DNA of 50,960 nucleotides, taken from an uncultured Cellvibrio sp. (GTDB lineage Bacteria; Pseudomonadota; Gammaproteobacteria; Pseudomonadales; Cellvibrionaceae). Where the stretch lies: the NCBI GenBank assembly GCA_946481095.1, contig CAMLML010000028.1:1-50960 (forward strand), given 5' to 3'. A program made the translations under genes and the position numbers. Of this stretch, positions 28,660 to 37,494 are shown piece by piece; the stretch's first letter is position 1; each line of letters begins with the position of its first letter. Below the pieces are notes generated by a model. The model searched no databases. It was not told the origin of the DNA and saw only the letters and a program-made list of their open reading frames with translations.

Positions 28660-30693
28660 TTACTTTTTCTCCGCAAGATCTTTTGCAAATGCGTCGAAAT
28701 TGTATTCCCTGCCTAAAAAGTTTTTAACCAAATCAGCGGCATCCTGGCTACCGCCGGGATTTAACACTGTTTTACGATAATGCTGCGCCAACTCTGAATT
28801 TCGCAAACCTTTTTTCGCAAATTCGCTGTGCATATCCGCCGCAATTACCAACGACCACATATAGGTGTAATAAATGGCAGAATAGCCATTTAAATGGCCG
28901 AAGCTGGTATAAAAATAAGTATTGTCAACATAACCGAAAGGAGAATATTTGGATTGCACCTGCATCATCAGTTTATCCAAATCAATTTTGGCAGGATCCT
29001 GGTTATAAACCGAAAGGGACAGTGCCGCATAAAACAATTGGTGCTGTGTCCACATGCCCTTGCCGAATTCACGCCCTGCTTTCATTTTTTTAATTAACTC
29101 AACCGGTATGGCTTCACCTTGTTGATTAGTCGCAAAACTGCGCAGCGTTTCTTCATCCCAGACCCATTCTTCCAACATTTGTGAAGGCGCTTCAACAAAA
29201 TCCCATTCGGTTTTGGTACCTGAAAAATACATCCACTTTTGGTTACCGGCAAACAAGGCATGCAATAAATGTCCGAACTCATGCAGGAAAGTTTCAACAT
29301 CGGTATGTTCCAATAAACCTTTGCCATCACCCCCAGGGAAATTACACACCAAGGCATGTGTGGGCAATTGCACTCCCTTGATACCATTCACAATAGAAAA
29401 CTGTGCTGCATGGTTGTATTTATTTTCGCGCGGATGCATATCCAGATAAAAACGGCCAATGACCTTTTTATTTTCAACCAGTTCATAGGCCTCTACTGAT
29501 GGATGCCATACATCTGTTTTCCACGGACGGATTTCGACACCAAACAGATGTTCACTTAAATCAAATATTCCCTGGCGAACTTTTTCATATTGGAAATATT
29601 TGCGAATTTCCTGCGCATCCAATTCATACTTTTCTTTTTTAATTAAATTCTCTGCATATATTTTTTGCCAGTCTGTCACTTTCTGTATTTTTGGATCAAT
29701 TTCTTGCATGCGTTTCAACAAAACATAATATTCCTGTTTTGACTTTGCAGCGGCAATTGACGACACCTTGTCAATAAAGTCCTGCGCATTTTCAGCACTC
29801 TTGATCATCTTGTCTTCGGTTACGAATTCAGCGAAGTTGGTATAACCCAGGATAGAAGCAAGTTCGTGGCGTTTTTGCATCAACTTCATCAATACATCTT
29901 TATTTTTTGGATAAGCCTGCTGACGGAACAAGATATAATATTGTTTACGTAAATCATCATTTTTTGCGTATTGCATAAAAGGATAATAATCCGGATAGGC
30001 AGTGCCCAATAGTATTTTTCCTTCTGCATTGGGTTTGTGTTTATCAATATAATCCTGCGGCAACCCATCCAAATCTTTTGCGGAATTTAAAACCAACTGC
30101 TTTGATCCTTCCCGGATATTTTTATCAAACTCCTGGCCGATTTGTATAATCTCATCACTGAGTTGTTTGATTTTTTTACGGGTTGACTCATCTTTATCAA
30201 CACCGGAACGTTTGAAATCACGCAACATATGCTCTACATATCGCTTGTCTTCTGCAGAAAGGCGCGACAGTTTTACACGCTTGATATTGTCATACAGGGG
30301 ACGGGACAAACTGATATCGCTCACCAGACCCATCCATTCTTTTTCACAAAACTCTGCAACACTTCTCAGTTCAGCATCAGGGTGAACATTGGCGTATAAA
30401 CCGGCAAGATTCACTTGCTTATCAATCAATATATCCATTTGATTGATTTTTTTTAGCAGCTTTTGATCAGCAAAGGCTTTTTTGGTTTTACCAAACACCA
30501 TCAATTCCGAACTGACCTTTTGATAATCTTTGGCGCAGGATTGAATGTAATCTTGCGCCAACTTTGTTTCCGGTTTAGGCCATGAGGGTTCAGCGATAAC
30601 ACTCACGGAAACGACTGCAAGCAAAGTGCCTAGCCACCACTGGCACTGGCGCATAAATCTGCAAGTTAAATCTGATTTAATCTGAATGCACAT
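28660..30693 (-). CDS. Exported M3-family zinc oligopeptidase
   Basis: The 677-residue product is a thimet-oligopeptidase/Dcp-like (M3) metallopeptidase. The zinc site HEFGH lies near residue 470 (FLHEFGHLLHALF), and the third ligand Glu is probably in FVEAPSQMLEEWVW. GRFYLDMHPRENKYNHAAQF is also a family landmark. A signal peptide is present (WWLGTLLAVVSVSVIA), so it acts in the periplasm or outside, unlike cytoplasmic Dcp. An ATG at 30654 gives a shorter, more typical signal peptide and may be the true start. It lies just upstream of the opp operon; together they suggest trimming of peptides followed by import. Confidence 0.92.
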   Translation of the reverse strand: MCIQIKSDLTCRFMRQCQWWLGTLLAVVSVSVIAEPSWPKPETKLAQDYIQSCAKDYQKVSSELMVFGKTKKAFADQKLLKKINQMDILIDKQVNLAGLYANVHPDAELRSVAEFCEKEWMGLVSDISLSRPLYDNIKRVKLSRLSAEDKRYVEHMLRDFKRSGVDKDESTRKKIKQLSDEIIQIGQEFDKNIREGSKQLVLNSAKDLDGLPQDYIDKHKPNAEGKILLGTAYPDYYPFMQYAKNDDLRKQYYILFRQQAYPKNKDVLMKLMQKRHELASILGYTNFAEFVTEDKMIKSAENAQDFIDKVSSIAAAKSKQEYYVLLKRMQEIDPKIQKVTDWQKIYAENLIKKEKYELDAQEIRKYFQYEKVRQGIFDLSEHLFGVEIRPWKTDVWHPSVEAYELVENKKVIGRFYLDMHPRENKYNHAAQFSIVNGIKGVQLPTHALVCNFPGGDGKGLLEHTDVETFLHEFGHLLHALFAGNQKWMYFSGTKTEWDFVEAPSQMLEEWVWDEETLRSFATNQQGEAIPVELIKKMKAGREFGKGMWTQHQLFYAALSLSVYNQDPAKIDLDKLMMQVQSKYSPFGYVDNTYFYTSFGHLNGYSAIYYTYMWSLVIAADMHSEFAKKGLRNSELAQHYRKTVLNPGGSQDAADLVKNFLGREYNFDAFAKDLAEKK

Positions 30694-30861
30694 GGAATTT
30701 ATTCACCTTGTTTATTAAGTGTTGGCGGCAATACTACATTTTTTATCAAGCCTCTTGCACCCTTGATTGGAATTTTTGCTTTTTGGGTTGGCAGGCTAAC
30801 AATTTTTGACATTACTGCTAAGCTTCAAATAACTGATGATTCAGGAAATATAACAGGGCGT

Positions 30862-31479
30862 ATGAACCAGTACCTACTCACCGAAGAACAACGCGACTGT
30901 CTGCAAGAAATTACAAATGTTGCCATGGGACAGGCGGGAGATCGACTGGCAAGACTTCTGGATGTGTTTGTGGTCTTATCCATTCCACATGTCAGCGTGC
31001 TTAACCCGACTGATATTTCCATGACCTTGCATTCGTTAAATCACGATTCGGATGACCAGAGGGTACACGGTGTTTGTCAGGGGTTCATTGGTGGCGGAAT
31101 TGCCGGTGAAGCCATGTTGATATTTAACAGAACCGATTTTAATGACCTTGCCAGCTTGTTGAAATATGGAAAAGCGACTGACGAACAAGCCGAGAATGAA
31201 TTGTTGATGGATACAGCAAATGTCTTGAATGGCGCCTGTTTGAGAGGTTTGGCTGAGCAATTGGATACTCACTTCAGTTTTGGGCCTCCAATGTTGCTAG
31301 GACAGCACTGTAATATTCATGATTTGCTTTCAGGCAATAACATGAAATGGAAGCAGGCTCTGGTTGTTGAAATTAATTATGCAATTGAAAATCATCAAAT
31401 CAATTGTGATTTATTATTGGTCGTTGCTGAACATTCAATTGCCGGATTACTACAAAAACTTGACTATTTACTGGATTAA
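30862..31479 (+). CDS. CheC-like chemotaxis phosphatase domain protein
   Basis: The ATG at 30862 follows AGGG and gives MNQYLLTEEQRDCLQEITNVAMGQAGDRLARLL, which is the usual start of CheC/CheX-like proteins; an earlier ATG at 30763 adds 33 atypical residues. The first phosphatase motif is intact: D12xxxE16xxN19. The second repeat reads ELLMDTANVLNGACLRGLAEQL, with Glu and Asp in place of the usual Asp/Ser and Glu but its Asn kept, so one catalytic site may be weaker. Family members dephosphorylate CheY-P. The 206-residue product is encoded 14 bases before a diguanylate cyclase gene on the same strand. Confidence 0.85.
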   Translation: MNQYLLTEEQRDCLQEITNVAMGQAGDRLARLLDVFVVLSIPHVSVLNPTDISMTLHSLNHDSDDQRVHGVCQGFIGGGIAGEAMLIFNRTDFNDLASLLKYGKATDEQAENELLMDTANVLNGACLRGLAEQLDTHFSFGPPMLLGQHCNIHDLLSGNNMKWKQALVVEINYAIENHQINCDLLLVVAEHSIAGLLQKLDYLLD

Positions 31480-31493
31480 AAGCTGAAAATTTC

Positions 31494-32456
31494 ATGTTAA
31501 AGAAGGCTGCCGACAGTATATTTAATGATGTCCACTGGCAGATGGATATACTGCAGAATATCGATGTAGGATTGGTAGTTCTCGACGAGCATTACAAAGT
31601 GGTCGTGTGGAATAGTTTTATGCAAAACCACAGCGGGAAATTACCTGAAAAAGTATTAGGCAAAACCTTGTTTAATGTTTTTCCGGAATTGTCTGAAGAC
31701 TGGTTCCGTCACAAAGCTGAATCAGTATTTGTTTTACAAAATGCCACTTTTACCACGTGGGAACAACGCCCCTATCTGTTTCGTTTTCCCCATTACCGGC
31801 CTATCACCGGTACAGCAGAATACATGTATCAAAACAGTACTATTATTCCTCTGGCCAATACCAAAAACGAAGTTGATCACATCTGCGTAATTGTATATGA
31901 CGTCACCGATACAGCCGTTAATAAAATTGCCCAGGAACAAGCTAATGAAAAGCTGAAAAACCTGAGTCGTACCGATCATCTAACCGGTTTATACAATCGT
32001 GGTTACTGGGAACTGCGTTTGATTCAGGAATTCAAACGTTACGAACGTTATCAAAGCCCTTGCTCGTTAATCATGATGGATATAGACCATTTCAAAAAAG
32101 TCAACGATCGTTATGGACATCCCACTGGCGATGAAGTTATTCGTCAGGTGAGTCGTGCGATTAAAGAACAAGTGCGGGATCTGGATATTGCCGGTCGATA
32201 CGGCGGTGAAGAATTCGGCATTATACTTACCAATACAACCGGTGATGGCGCCTGTGTATTTGCAGAAAGATTACGTCAAAAAATAGAAAAAATGCTGGTG
32301 CACTTTGACGGTCAGGATATACGTTTCACTATCAGTCTGGGCGTTTGTGCGCTGGGCGATCACTTCAAAGATTACAAGGAGTGGTTGGAAAAAACAGACC
32401 AAGGCCTTTACAAATCCAAAGAAGGCGGACGCAATCGTTATACATTTATGGAGTAA
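31494..32456 (+). CDS. PAS-GGEEF diguanylate cyclase
   Basis: The 320-residue cytoplasmic protein has an N-terminal PAS domain (~15-140: ILQNIDVGLVVLDEHYKVVVWNSFMQNHSG, ending IVYDVTD), a short linker helix (~142-156), and a GGDEF domain (~157-318). DHLTGLYNRGYW and MMDIDHFKKVNDRYGHPTGD are normal, the active site is GGEEF at 237-241, and the inhibitory I-site R228xxD231 is intact, five residues before. It should make c-di-GMP from GTP with product feedback. There are no membrane segments, so the signal is sensed inside the cell. Co-transcribed with the CheC-like gene. Confidence 0.93.
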   Translation: MLKKAADSIFNDVHWQMDILQNIDVGLVVLDEHYKVVVWNSFMQNHSGKLPEKVLGKTLFNVFPELSEDWFRHKAESVFVLQNATFTTWEQRPYLFRFPHYRPITGTAEYMYQNSTIIPLANTKNEVDHICVIVYDVTDTAVNKIAQEQANEKLKNLSRTDHLTGLYNRGYWELRLIQEFKRYERYQSPCSLIMMDIDHFKKVNDRYGHPTGDEVIRQVSRAIKEQVRDLDIAGRYGGEEFGIILTNTTGDGACVFAERLRQKIEKMLVHFDGQDIRFTISLGVCALGDHFKDYKEWLEKTDQGLYKSKEGGRNRYTFME

Positions 32457-32459
32457 CTA

Positions 32460-33077
32460 TTACCTCATGTCCGCACTAATCACCCCGGAGTGAAAACGGA
32501 ATTCCTCATCTGGTGACTCAATCAACTCTTTTTCAATTTCCAAAAATTCATGAATGCGTTCGCTGATATCTTTACCCTCGGCAGCACGCTTGGCCAATTT
32601 TAAATAATCCTGATAATGGCGCGATTCGGATTTGAGCAATGACAGGTAAAACGCTTGTAATTCTTCGTCAAGATGAGGCGCCAATTTCGCAAAACGTTCA
32701 CAGGATCTGGCTTCAATAATGGCACCTATAATCAAGGTATCAATATAACGTGCTGGCTCATGAGTGCGTACAATTTTACGTAAGCCACCGGCATATCGCC
32801 CCGGTGTAATTTGTTCATAAGCAATATTTCGCTTTTCCATAATCTGCATCACCTGTTCGTAATGACGCAACTCCTCACGGGCAAGACGCGACATTTTGTG
32901 CATCATGTCAAAATCACCCACGTAACGAAACATCAAATTGATTGCTGTTGACGCCGCTTTTTTTTCGCAATTGGCATGATCAAGTAATAACAACGACTGA
33001 TTATCCAATGCGTTTTGGATCCATTGCTCAGGTGTAGCGCAAAGCAAAAATTGGTGGATATGAGAGATATCAGTCAT
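32460..33077 (-). CDS. miaE: tRNA-(ms2io6A37) hydroxylase MiaE
   Basis: MiaE hydroxylates the isopentenyl group of ms2i6A at tRNA position 37, using a carboxylate-bridged di-iron centre. The 205-residue product is a helical bundle of the ferritin-like type with iron-ligand motifs DHANCEKKAAS, REELRHYEQVM, IIEARSCERFAKLAP and ESRHYQDYLKLA. Its ATG overlaps the stop of the upstream DUF1289 gene (ATGA). The convergent diguanylate cyclase gene ends three bases away, so the two genes are packed tail to tail without a visible terminator. Confidence 0.94.
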   Translation of the reverse strand: MTDISHIHQFLLCATPEQWIQNALDNQSLLLLDHANCEKKAASTAINLMFRYVGDFDMMHKMSRLAREELRHYEQVMQIMEKRNIAYEQITPGRYAGGLRKIVRTHEPARYIDTLIIGAIIEARSCERFAKLAPHLDEELQAFYLSLLKSESRHYQDYLKLAKRAAEGKDISERIHEFLEIEKELIESPDEEFRFHSGVISADMR

Positions 33078-33535
33078 GAAGTATAAAACCCGGGAATAAT
33101 GTAACGCTCGTAATAAGCTGACGACAATGCATAAAAATCCTTATCGATATGATCACGAATTTCTGCCAGGGATAAGTCCGCTTTATAAGGCAAACGCTTG
33201 ACACCAAATAAATCCAAATTTTCTATTTGACTGGCACCTGCTCTCAATAAATCAAACAACCAACAATAAGGATTTTGTTCCGGTTTAAATAAAATTTGTT
33301 GATGCTTTATTTGCTCAAGCAACAGATTTTCATCCACAATTTCAAAATGCAGCTTAACAACCTGAGTCAGAAAATTTTCCAATCGATCGGCAATAATTAC
33401 CCGTTGGTCATGGGTATAAGCATTCCAATCAATCACTTCATGCGCAAAGCGTTTGCATCCACGGCACACGTTGTCACCAATACCGGTTGAGCAAATGCCG
33501 ACGCAGGGAGTTTTAACTGTTTTTAAAACCAGCAT
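33074..33535 (-). CDS. DUF1289 cysteine-cluster protein with extra C-terminal domain
   Basis: The ATG at 33535 puts MLVLKTVKTPCVGICSTGIGDNVCRGCKR at the N-terminus; four Cys in CVGIC...CRGC mark DUF1289, a probable small metal site. An upstream extension overlapping the SMP-30 gene was rejected. The remaining ~100 residues (HQQILFKPEQNPYCWLFDLLRAGASQIENLDLFGVKRLPYK onward) form a second, unrecognised domain, so the protein is about twice the size of a stand-alone DUF1289. Translational overlap with miaE (ATGA) suggests a link to tRNA modification or iron supply, which is inference. Confidence 0.82.
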   Translation of the reverse strand: MLVLKTVKTPCVGICSTGIGDNVCRGCKRFAHEVIDWNAYTHDQRVIIADRLENFLTQVVKLHFEIVDENLLLEQIKHQQILFKPEQNPYCWLFDLLRAGASQIENLDLFGVKRLPYKADLSLAEIRDHIDKDFYALSSAYYERYIIPGFYTS

Positions 33536-33542
33536 AGTCAAT

Positions 33543-34559
33543 TTAGTAAGCAGAACCGGAAATATTGAGATCAATTTTCCAGACTGCACCTGCGCCTGTC
33601 ATGAATAACGTTTTATTATCCGGGCCACCAAATGCAACATTGGTTAAGTTGGCATCGGTAGAAGCCTGTGCAATTTGTTTTCCGTCAGGTGTATAAACCG
33701 TTAACTTGCGCTTGATGTGTTCAGTTAAATAAATATTACCCAGACAATCAATTGCCATGCCATCAGGAATACTGATTCCGGTTACCAAATCTTTTCCAGT
33801 TTGAGGAATTCCATCTACCAAGGCATAAGCTCTGAGTACACCTTGTTCACCACCACCATTGACATACAAAATATCCTCATTAACAGACAAACTAATTCCA
33901 TTGGGATTGATGATAGTGTCATCAACCAAACTCACCTTGCCATCAGAAGAAATTCGATAAACACCGGTTTTGTCCTGACCGCCCGGTGCCGCATCGCGTT
34001 GAAATGCGGGATCAGTAAAATAAATGGTTCCATCTTTGGCAACAGCAATATCGTTAGGCGAATTAAATACATTTCCATTAAATTCCGATGCCACTGTTGT
34101 GCGTTCACCGGTGCTCAGGTTGTAGCGGGAAACTGCTTTGAATTTATGTGTGCCCGCAATTAAATTGCCCTGATTATCAACAGCCAAACCATTGCTGCCG
34201 GAATCTTCAATCAGGGTTGTCATATTGCCTGATACATCCAGTTTTTGAATGCGGGAAGGAAATCCATTTGCAAATGTAAAATCAGAAAAATAAAGTGAAT
34301 CCTTTATCCAGACAGGGCCTTCATATAACCCTGCTTCGGTTCGTGCAGAATTGGCTGATTCAATGCGTACAGGAATTAAATCTCCCGATGGTGCTACACC
34401 CTCGCATTGCGCAGATGATACAGACGAGGAAGCAGCGATGCTGATTTCCGTAACAGATTCCTTGTTTGAATCCTGATCAGGTTTCTTGTCACAAGCTGAC
34501 AGTGCAATTATCAGACTTGTGATCAGCGTCAATTGTATTCTGCTTGCCGTTGGTTTCAT
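33543..34559 (-). CDS. SMP-30/gluconolactonase-like lipoprotein
   Basis: From the ATG at 34559 (AGAGG upstream) the 338-residue product has a lipoprotein signal with lipobox LSAC and Cys23, a Ser-rich tether, then a six-bladed beta-propeller of the SMP-30/LRE type: EAGLYEGPVWIKDSLYFSD, NSPNDIAVAKDGTIYFTDP, NPNGISLSVNEDILYVNGG and PDGMAIDCLGNIYLTEH. The conserved Glu, Asn and Asp metal ligands are visible. These enzymes hydrolyse sugar lactones or similar compounds; the real substrate cannot be told. An upstream extension to 34616 was rejected. It is transcribed away from acnB. Confidence 0.9.
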   Translation of the reverse strand: MKPTASRIQLTLITSLIIALSACDKKPDQDSNKESVTEISIAASSSVSSAQCEGVAPSGDLIPVRIESANSARTEAGLYEGPVWIKDSLYFSDFTFANGFPSRIQKLDVSGNMTTLIEDSGSNGLAVDNQGNLIAGTHKFKAVSRYNLSTGERTTVASEFNGNVFNSPNDIAVAKDGTIYFTDPAFQRDAAPGGQDKTGVYRISSDGKVSLVDDTIINPNGISLSVNEDILYVNGGGEQGVLRAYALVDGIPQTGKDLVTGISIPDGMAIDCLGNIYLTEHIKRKLTVYTPDGKQIAQASTDANLTNVAFGGPDNKTLFMTGAGAVWKIDLNISGSAY

Positions 34560-34631
34560 TTTGGCCTCTTTATATGAAGTGATTTTTTGTAAAAAATAAA
34601 GGTGCCACCTTATCACAACATACAGACTCCA

Positions 34632-34660
34632 TTAACAGTCTGCGTACCTTGAGTTATACT
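34632..34660 (+). promoter_or_regulatory. Sigma70-type promoter of acnB
   Basis: TTAACA at 34632-34637 and TATACT at 34655-34660, exactly 17 bases apart, each differ from consensus at one base. The predicted start near 34667 leaves a leader of about 135 bases before acnB. Confidence 0.7.
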
Positions 34661-34725
34661 GCGCAACCGTTTTACTGCTCTTATGAGCAACCTCAAGTGT
34701 ACTGTCTTTATCAAGTTCACTTTTC

Positions 34726-34744
34726 ATCCATGACGGTCATGGAT
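34726..34744. promoter_or_regulatory. Perfect 19-bp dyad in the acnB leader
   Basis: ATCCATGACGGTCATGGAT has two 9-base arms around a central G. It lies about 60 bases after the predicted acnB transcription start. It may be a protein operator, or an RNA hairpin with 8 base pairs and a CGG loop. No regulator can be named. Confidence 0.55.
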
Positions 34745-34747
34745 AGC

Positions 34748-34774
34748 CTCTTGAAGCAGAGATCCTGCGAAGAG
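34748..34774 (+). promoter_or_regulatory. Nested hairpin in the acnB 5' leader
   Basis: CTCTT (34748-34752) pairs with AAGAG (34770-34774), and inside it GCAG (34756-34759) pairs with CTGC (34765-34768). It ends about 17 bases before the GAGGA ribosome site, so folding could influence translation. Confidence 0.45.
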
Positions 34775-34803
34775 AGTAAACCCACATTAACGAGGATAAA
34801 ATC

Positions 34804-37422
34804 GTGCTCGAAGCTTATCGCAAACAGGTCGCAGAACGCGCCGCCGAAGGTATTCCACCCAAACCACTCACTGCAGAACAAGTATCCGGATTGGTTGAGT
34901 TACTCAAAAATCCACCGGCGGGTGAAAAAGAAGTTTTATTGGATTTGATTACAAACCGTGTTCCACCTGGCGTCGATGAAGCCGCCTATGTTAAAGCTGC
35001 ATTCCTCAGTGCGATACTCAAAAACGAAACCACCTCCCCGTTGATAGATAAACCTCTTGCGATAAAACTGCTCGGTATGATGCTTGGTGGTTACAACATC
35101 GAAACTCTGGTTAATTTGCTTGATGATTCCACTCTGGCGCCTTTGGCTGCAGAACAACTCAAACACACATTATTGATGTTTGATGCTTTCCACGATGTGG
35201 AAGAAAAAGTCAAAGCCGGTAATCCACACGCCAAAGCACTGATGCAATCCTGGGCTGATGCTGAATGGTTTACCAGTAAGCCAAAAGTTCCGGAAAGCAC
35301 CAAACTCACTGTTTTCAAAGTCACCGGTGAAACCAATACCGATGATTTATCACCAGCGCCTGATGCCTGGTCACGTCCCGATATCCCCTTGCATGCTCTC
35401 GCCATGTTCAAAATGACACGCGATGGCATTAAGCCTGATGAGCCAGGCAAAATCGGTCCAATCAAACAAATCGAAGCGTTGAAGACCAAAGGCTATCCTC
35501 TGGTGTTTGTGGGTGATGTTGTCGGAACCGGTTCATCGCGCAAATCAGCCACCAACTCTGTACTTTGGTTTATCGGTGAAGACATTCCCGGTGTACCGAA
35601 CAAACGCACTGGCGGTGTTTGTATTGGCGGCAAAGTGGCTCCCATTTTTTACAACACTATGGAAGATGCAGGCGCTCTGGTATTCGAAGCCCCTGTTGAT
35701 AATTTGAATATGGGCGATGTGATTGATGTTCGTCCGTATGAAGGCAAGATCCTGAATGCCACAACCGGCGCAGTGATTTCGGAGTTCGAATTGAAATCCG
35801 ATGTACTTCTGGACGAGGTTCAGGCTGGTGGCCGTATCCCTTTGATTATCGGTCGTGGTTTGACAACCAAAGCGCGTGCTTCTCTGGGATTGCCTGCCAG
35901 CACACTATTCCGCTTACCTGAATCGCCTACCGATTCAGGTAAAGGTTTTACGCTCGCACAAAAAATGGTGGGCAAAGCCTGTGGTGTAAAAGGTATTCGC
36001 CCCGGGACTTACTGCGAACCTTACATGACCACTGTGGGTTCTCAAGACACTACCGGACCAATGACACGTGACGAATTGAAAGACCTGGCCTGCCTGGGTT
36101 TCTCGGCTGATCTGACCATGCAATCTTTCTGTCATACAGCGGCTTATCCAAAACCTGTCGATATCGAAACCCAACACACCTTGCCAGATTTCATCATGAC
36201 ACGCGGTGGTGTTTCATTACGTCCAGGCGATGGGATTATCCACAGCTGGTTAAACCGTATGTTGTTGCCTGACACTGTCGGTACGGGTGGCGACTCCCAT
36301 ACTCGTTTCCCGATTGGTATTTCTTTCCCTGCCGGTTCTGGCTTGGTCGCGTTTGCAGCAGCAACTGGTGTAATGCCTCTGGATATGCCCGAGTCTGTTC
36401 TGGTTCGATTCAAAGGCGAAATGCAACCTGGCATTACCTTGCGCGATCTGGTGAATGCAATTCCACTTTATGCAATCAAAGCCGGTTTGCTGACCATCGA
36501 CAAAAAAGGTAAGAAAAATATTTTCTCTGGCCGCATCCTTGAAGTTGAAGGCTTGCCAAAACTAAAAGTTGAACAAGCGTTTGAAATTTCCGATGCATCA
36601 GCGGAGCGTTCAGCGGCGGGTTGTACTATCAAATTGGATAAAGAACCCATCATTGAATATTTGAAATCCAACATCACTATGTTGCGCTGGATGATCGAAC
36701 AAGGTTACGGTGATATTCGCACTATCGAACGTCGTGCACGCAAAATGGAAGAATGGCTGGCAAATCCTGTGTTGATGGAAGCAGACAAAGACGCCGAGTA
36801 TGCGGCGATTATCGATATTGATCTGGCTGACATCAAAGAACCCATTCTCGCCTGCCCCAACGACCCGGACGATGTGAAAGTATTGTCTGAAGTTCAAGGC
36901 GATAAGATTGATGAGGTCTTTATAGGTTCTTGCATGACCAACATCGGCCACTTCCGTGCTGCGGGTAAATTATTGGCCGCCACCAAAGATGAGTTATCAA
37001 CTCGTTTGTGGATTGCCCCGCCCACAAAAATGGATGCACACCAATTGATGGAAGAAGGTTATTACAGTATCTACGGTGTCAAAGGTGCACGTACCGAAAT
37101 GCCAGGTTGTTCATTATGCATGGGTAATCAGGCACGTGTTGCAAAAAACTCCACAGTAGTTTCGACCTCAACCCGTAACTTCCCCAACCGTTTAGGTGAA
37201 GGCGCTAATGTGTATTTGGCTTCTGCTGAATTGGCCGCAATCGCCGCTGTATTAGGTAAATTACCCTCACCCGAAGAGTATTTAGCTTACGCCAGCAAAA
37301 TTAACAGCATGGGTGCTGATATTTATCGTTATCTGAATTTCAATGAAATCGAAAGCTACCAAAAATCTGCTGATGAAGGTAAACGAATTGCAGCAGTTGA
37401 AATACAAACCGTCGCAATTTAG
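34804..37422 (+). CDS. acnB: Bifunctional aconitate hydratase 2 / 2-methylisocitrate dehydratase
   Basis: AcnB interconverts citrate and isocitrate in the TCA cycle and can act in the methylcitrate cycle. The GTG start at 34804 follows GAGGA and gives the family's N-terminus ([22 protein letters not shown]). The 872-residue product has the HEAT-like domain first, then the swivel domain and the iron-sulfur domains. Cluster ligands C710, C769 and C772 ([20 protein letters not shown]) fall at the E. coli positions. Apo-AcnB is known to bind mRNA in E. coli, which makes the structured leader here notable. The gene is monocistronic, with its own promoter and terminator. Confidence 0.98.
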   Translation: MLEAYRKQVAERAAEGIPPKPLTAEQVSGLVELLKNPPAGEKEVLLDLITNRVPPGVDEAAYVKAAFLSAILKNETTSPLIDKPLAIKLLGMMLGGYNIETLVNLLDDSTLAPLAAEQLKHTLLMFDAFHDVEEKVKAGNPHAKALMQSWADAEWFTSKPKVPESTKLTVFKVTGETNTDDLSPAPDAWSRPDIPLHALAMFKMTRDGIKPDEPGKIGPIKQIEALKTKGYPLVFVGDVVGTGSSRKSATNSVLWFIGEDIPGVPNKRTGGVCIGGKVAPIFYNTMEDAGALVFEAPVDNLNMGDVIDVRPYEGKILNATTGAVISEFELKSDVLLDEVQAGGRIPLIIGRGLTTKARASLGLPASTLFRLPESPTDSGKGFTLAQKMVGKACGVKGIRPGTYCEPYMTTVGSQDTTGPMTRDELKDLACLGFSADLTMQSFCHTAAYPKPVDIETQHTLPDFIMTRGGVSLRPGDGIIHSWLNRMLLPDTVGTGGDSHTRFPIGISFPAGSGLVAFAAATGVMPLDMPESVLVRFKGEMQPGITLRDLVNAIPLYAIKAGLLTIDKKGKKNIFSGRILEVEGLPKLKVEQAFEISDASAERSAAGCTIKLDKEPIIEYLKSNITMLRWMIEQGYGDIRTIERRARKMEEWLANPVLMEADKDAEYAAIIDIDLADIKEPILACPNDPDDVKVLSEVQGDKIDEVFIGSCMTNIGHFRAAGKLLAATKDELSTRLWIAPPTKMDAHQLMEEGYYSIYGVKGARTEMPGCSLCMGNQARVAKNSTVVSTSTRNFPNRLGEGANVYLASAELAAIAAVLGKLPSPEEYLAYASKINSMGADIYRYLNFNEIESYQKSADEGKRIAAVEIQTVAI

Positions 37423-37439
37423 TGAATTGGATAACTGTA

Positions 37440-37494
37440 TTTTACAAGCATAAAAAAACCGCCATTACTGGCGGTTTTTTTATGCTTGTAAAAA
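37440..37494. terminator. Bidirectional terminator between acnB and ppiD
   Basis: A long near-perfect inverted repeat: outer arms TTTTACAAGCATAAAAAAA / TTTTTTTATGCTTGTAAAA around the GC core ACCGCC / GGCGGT. It serves acnB on the plus strand and ppiD on the minus strand. Confidence 0.93.

Noticed and set aside
34649..34948. 99-codon frame across the acnB promoter and start
   Set aside because: It overlaps the leader and the acnB coding region in another frame, and its composition is not protein-like.
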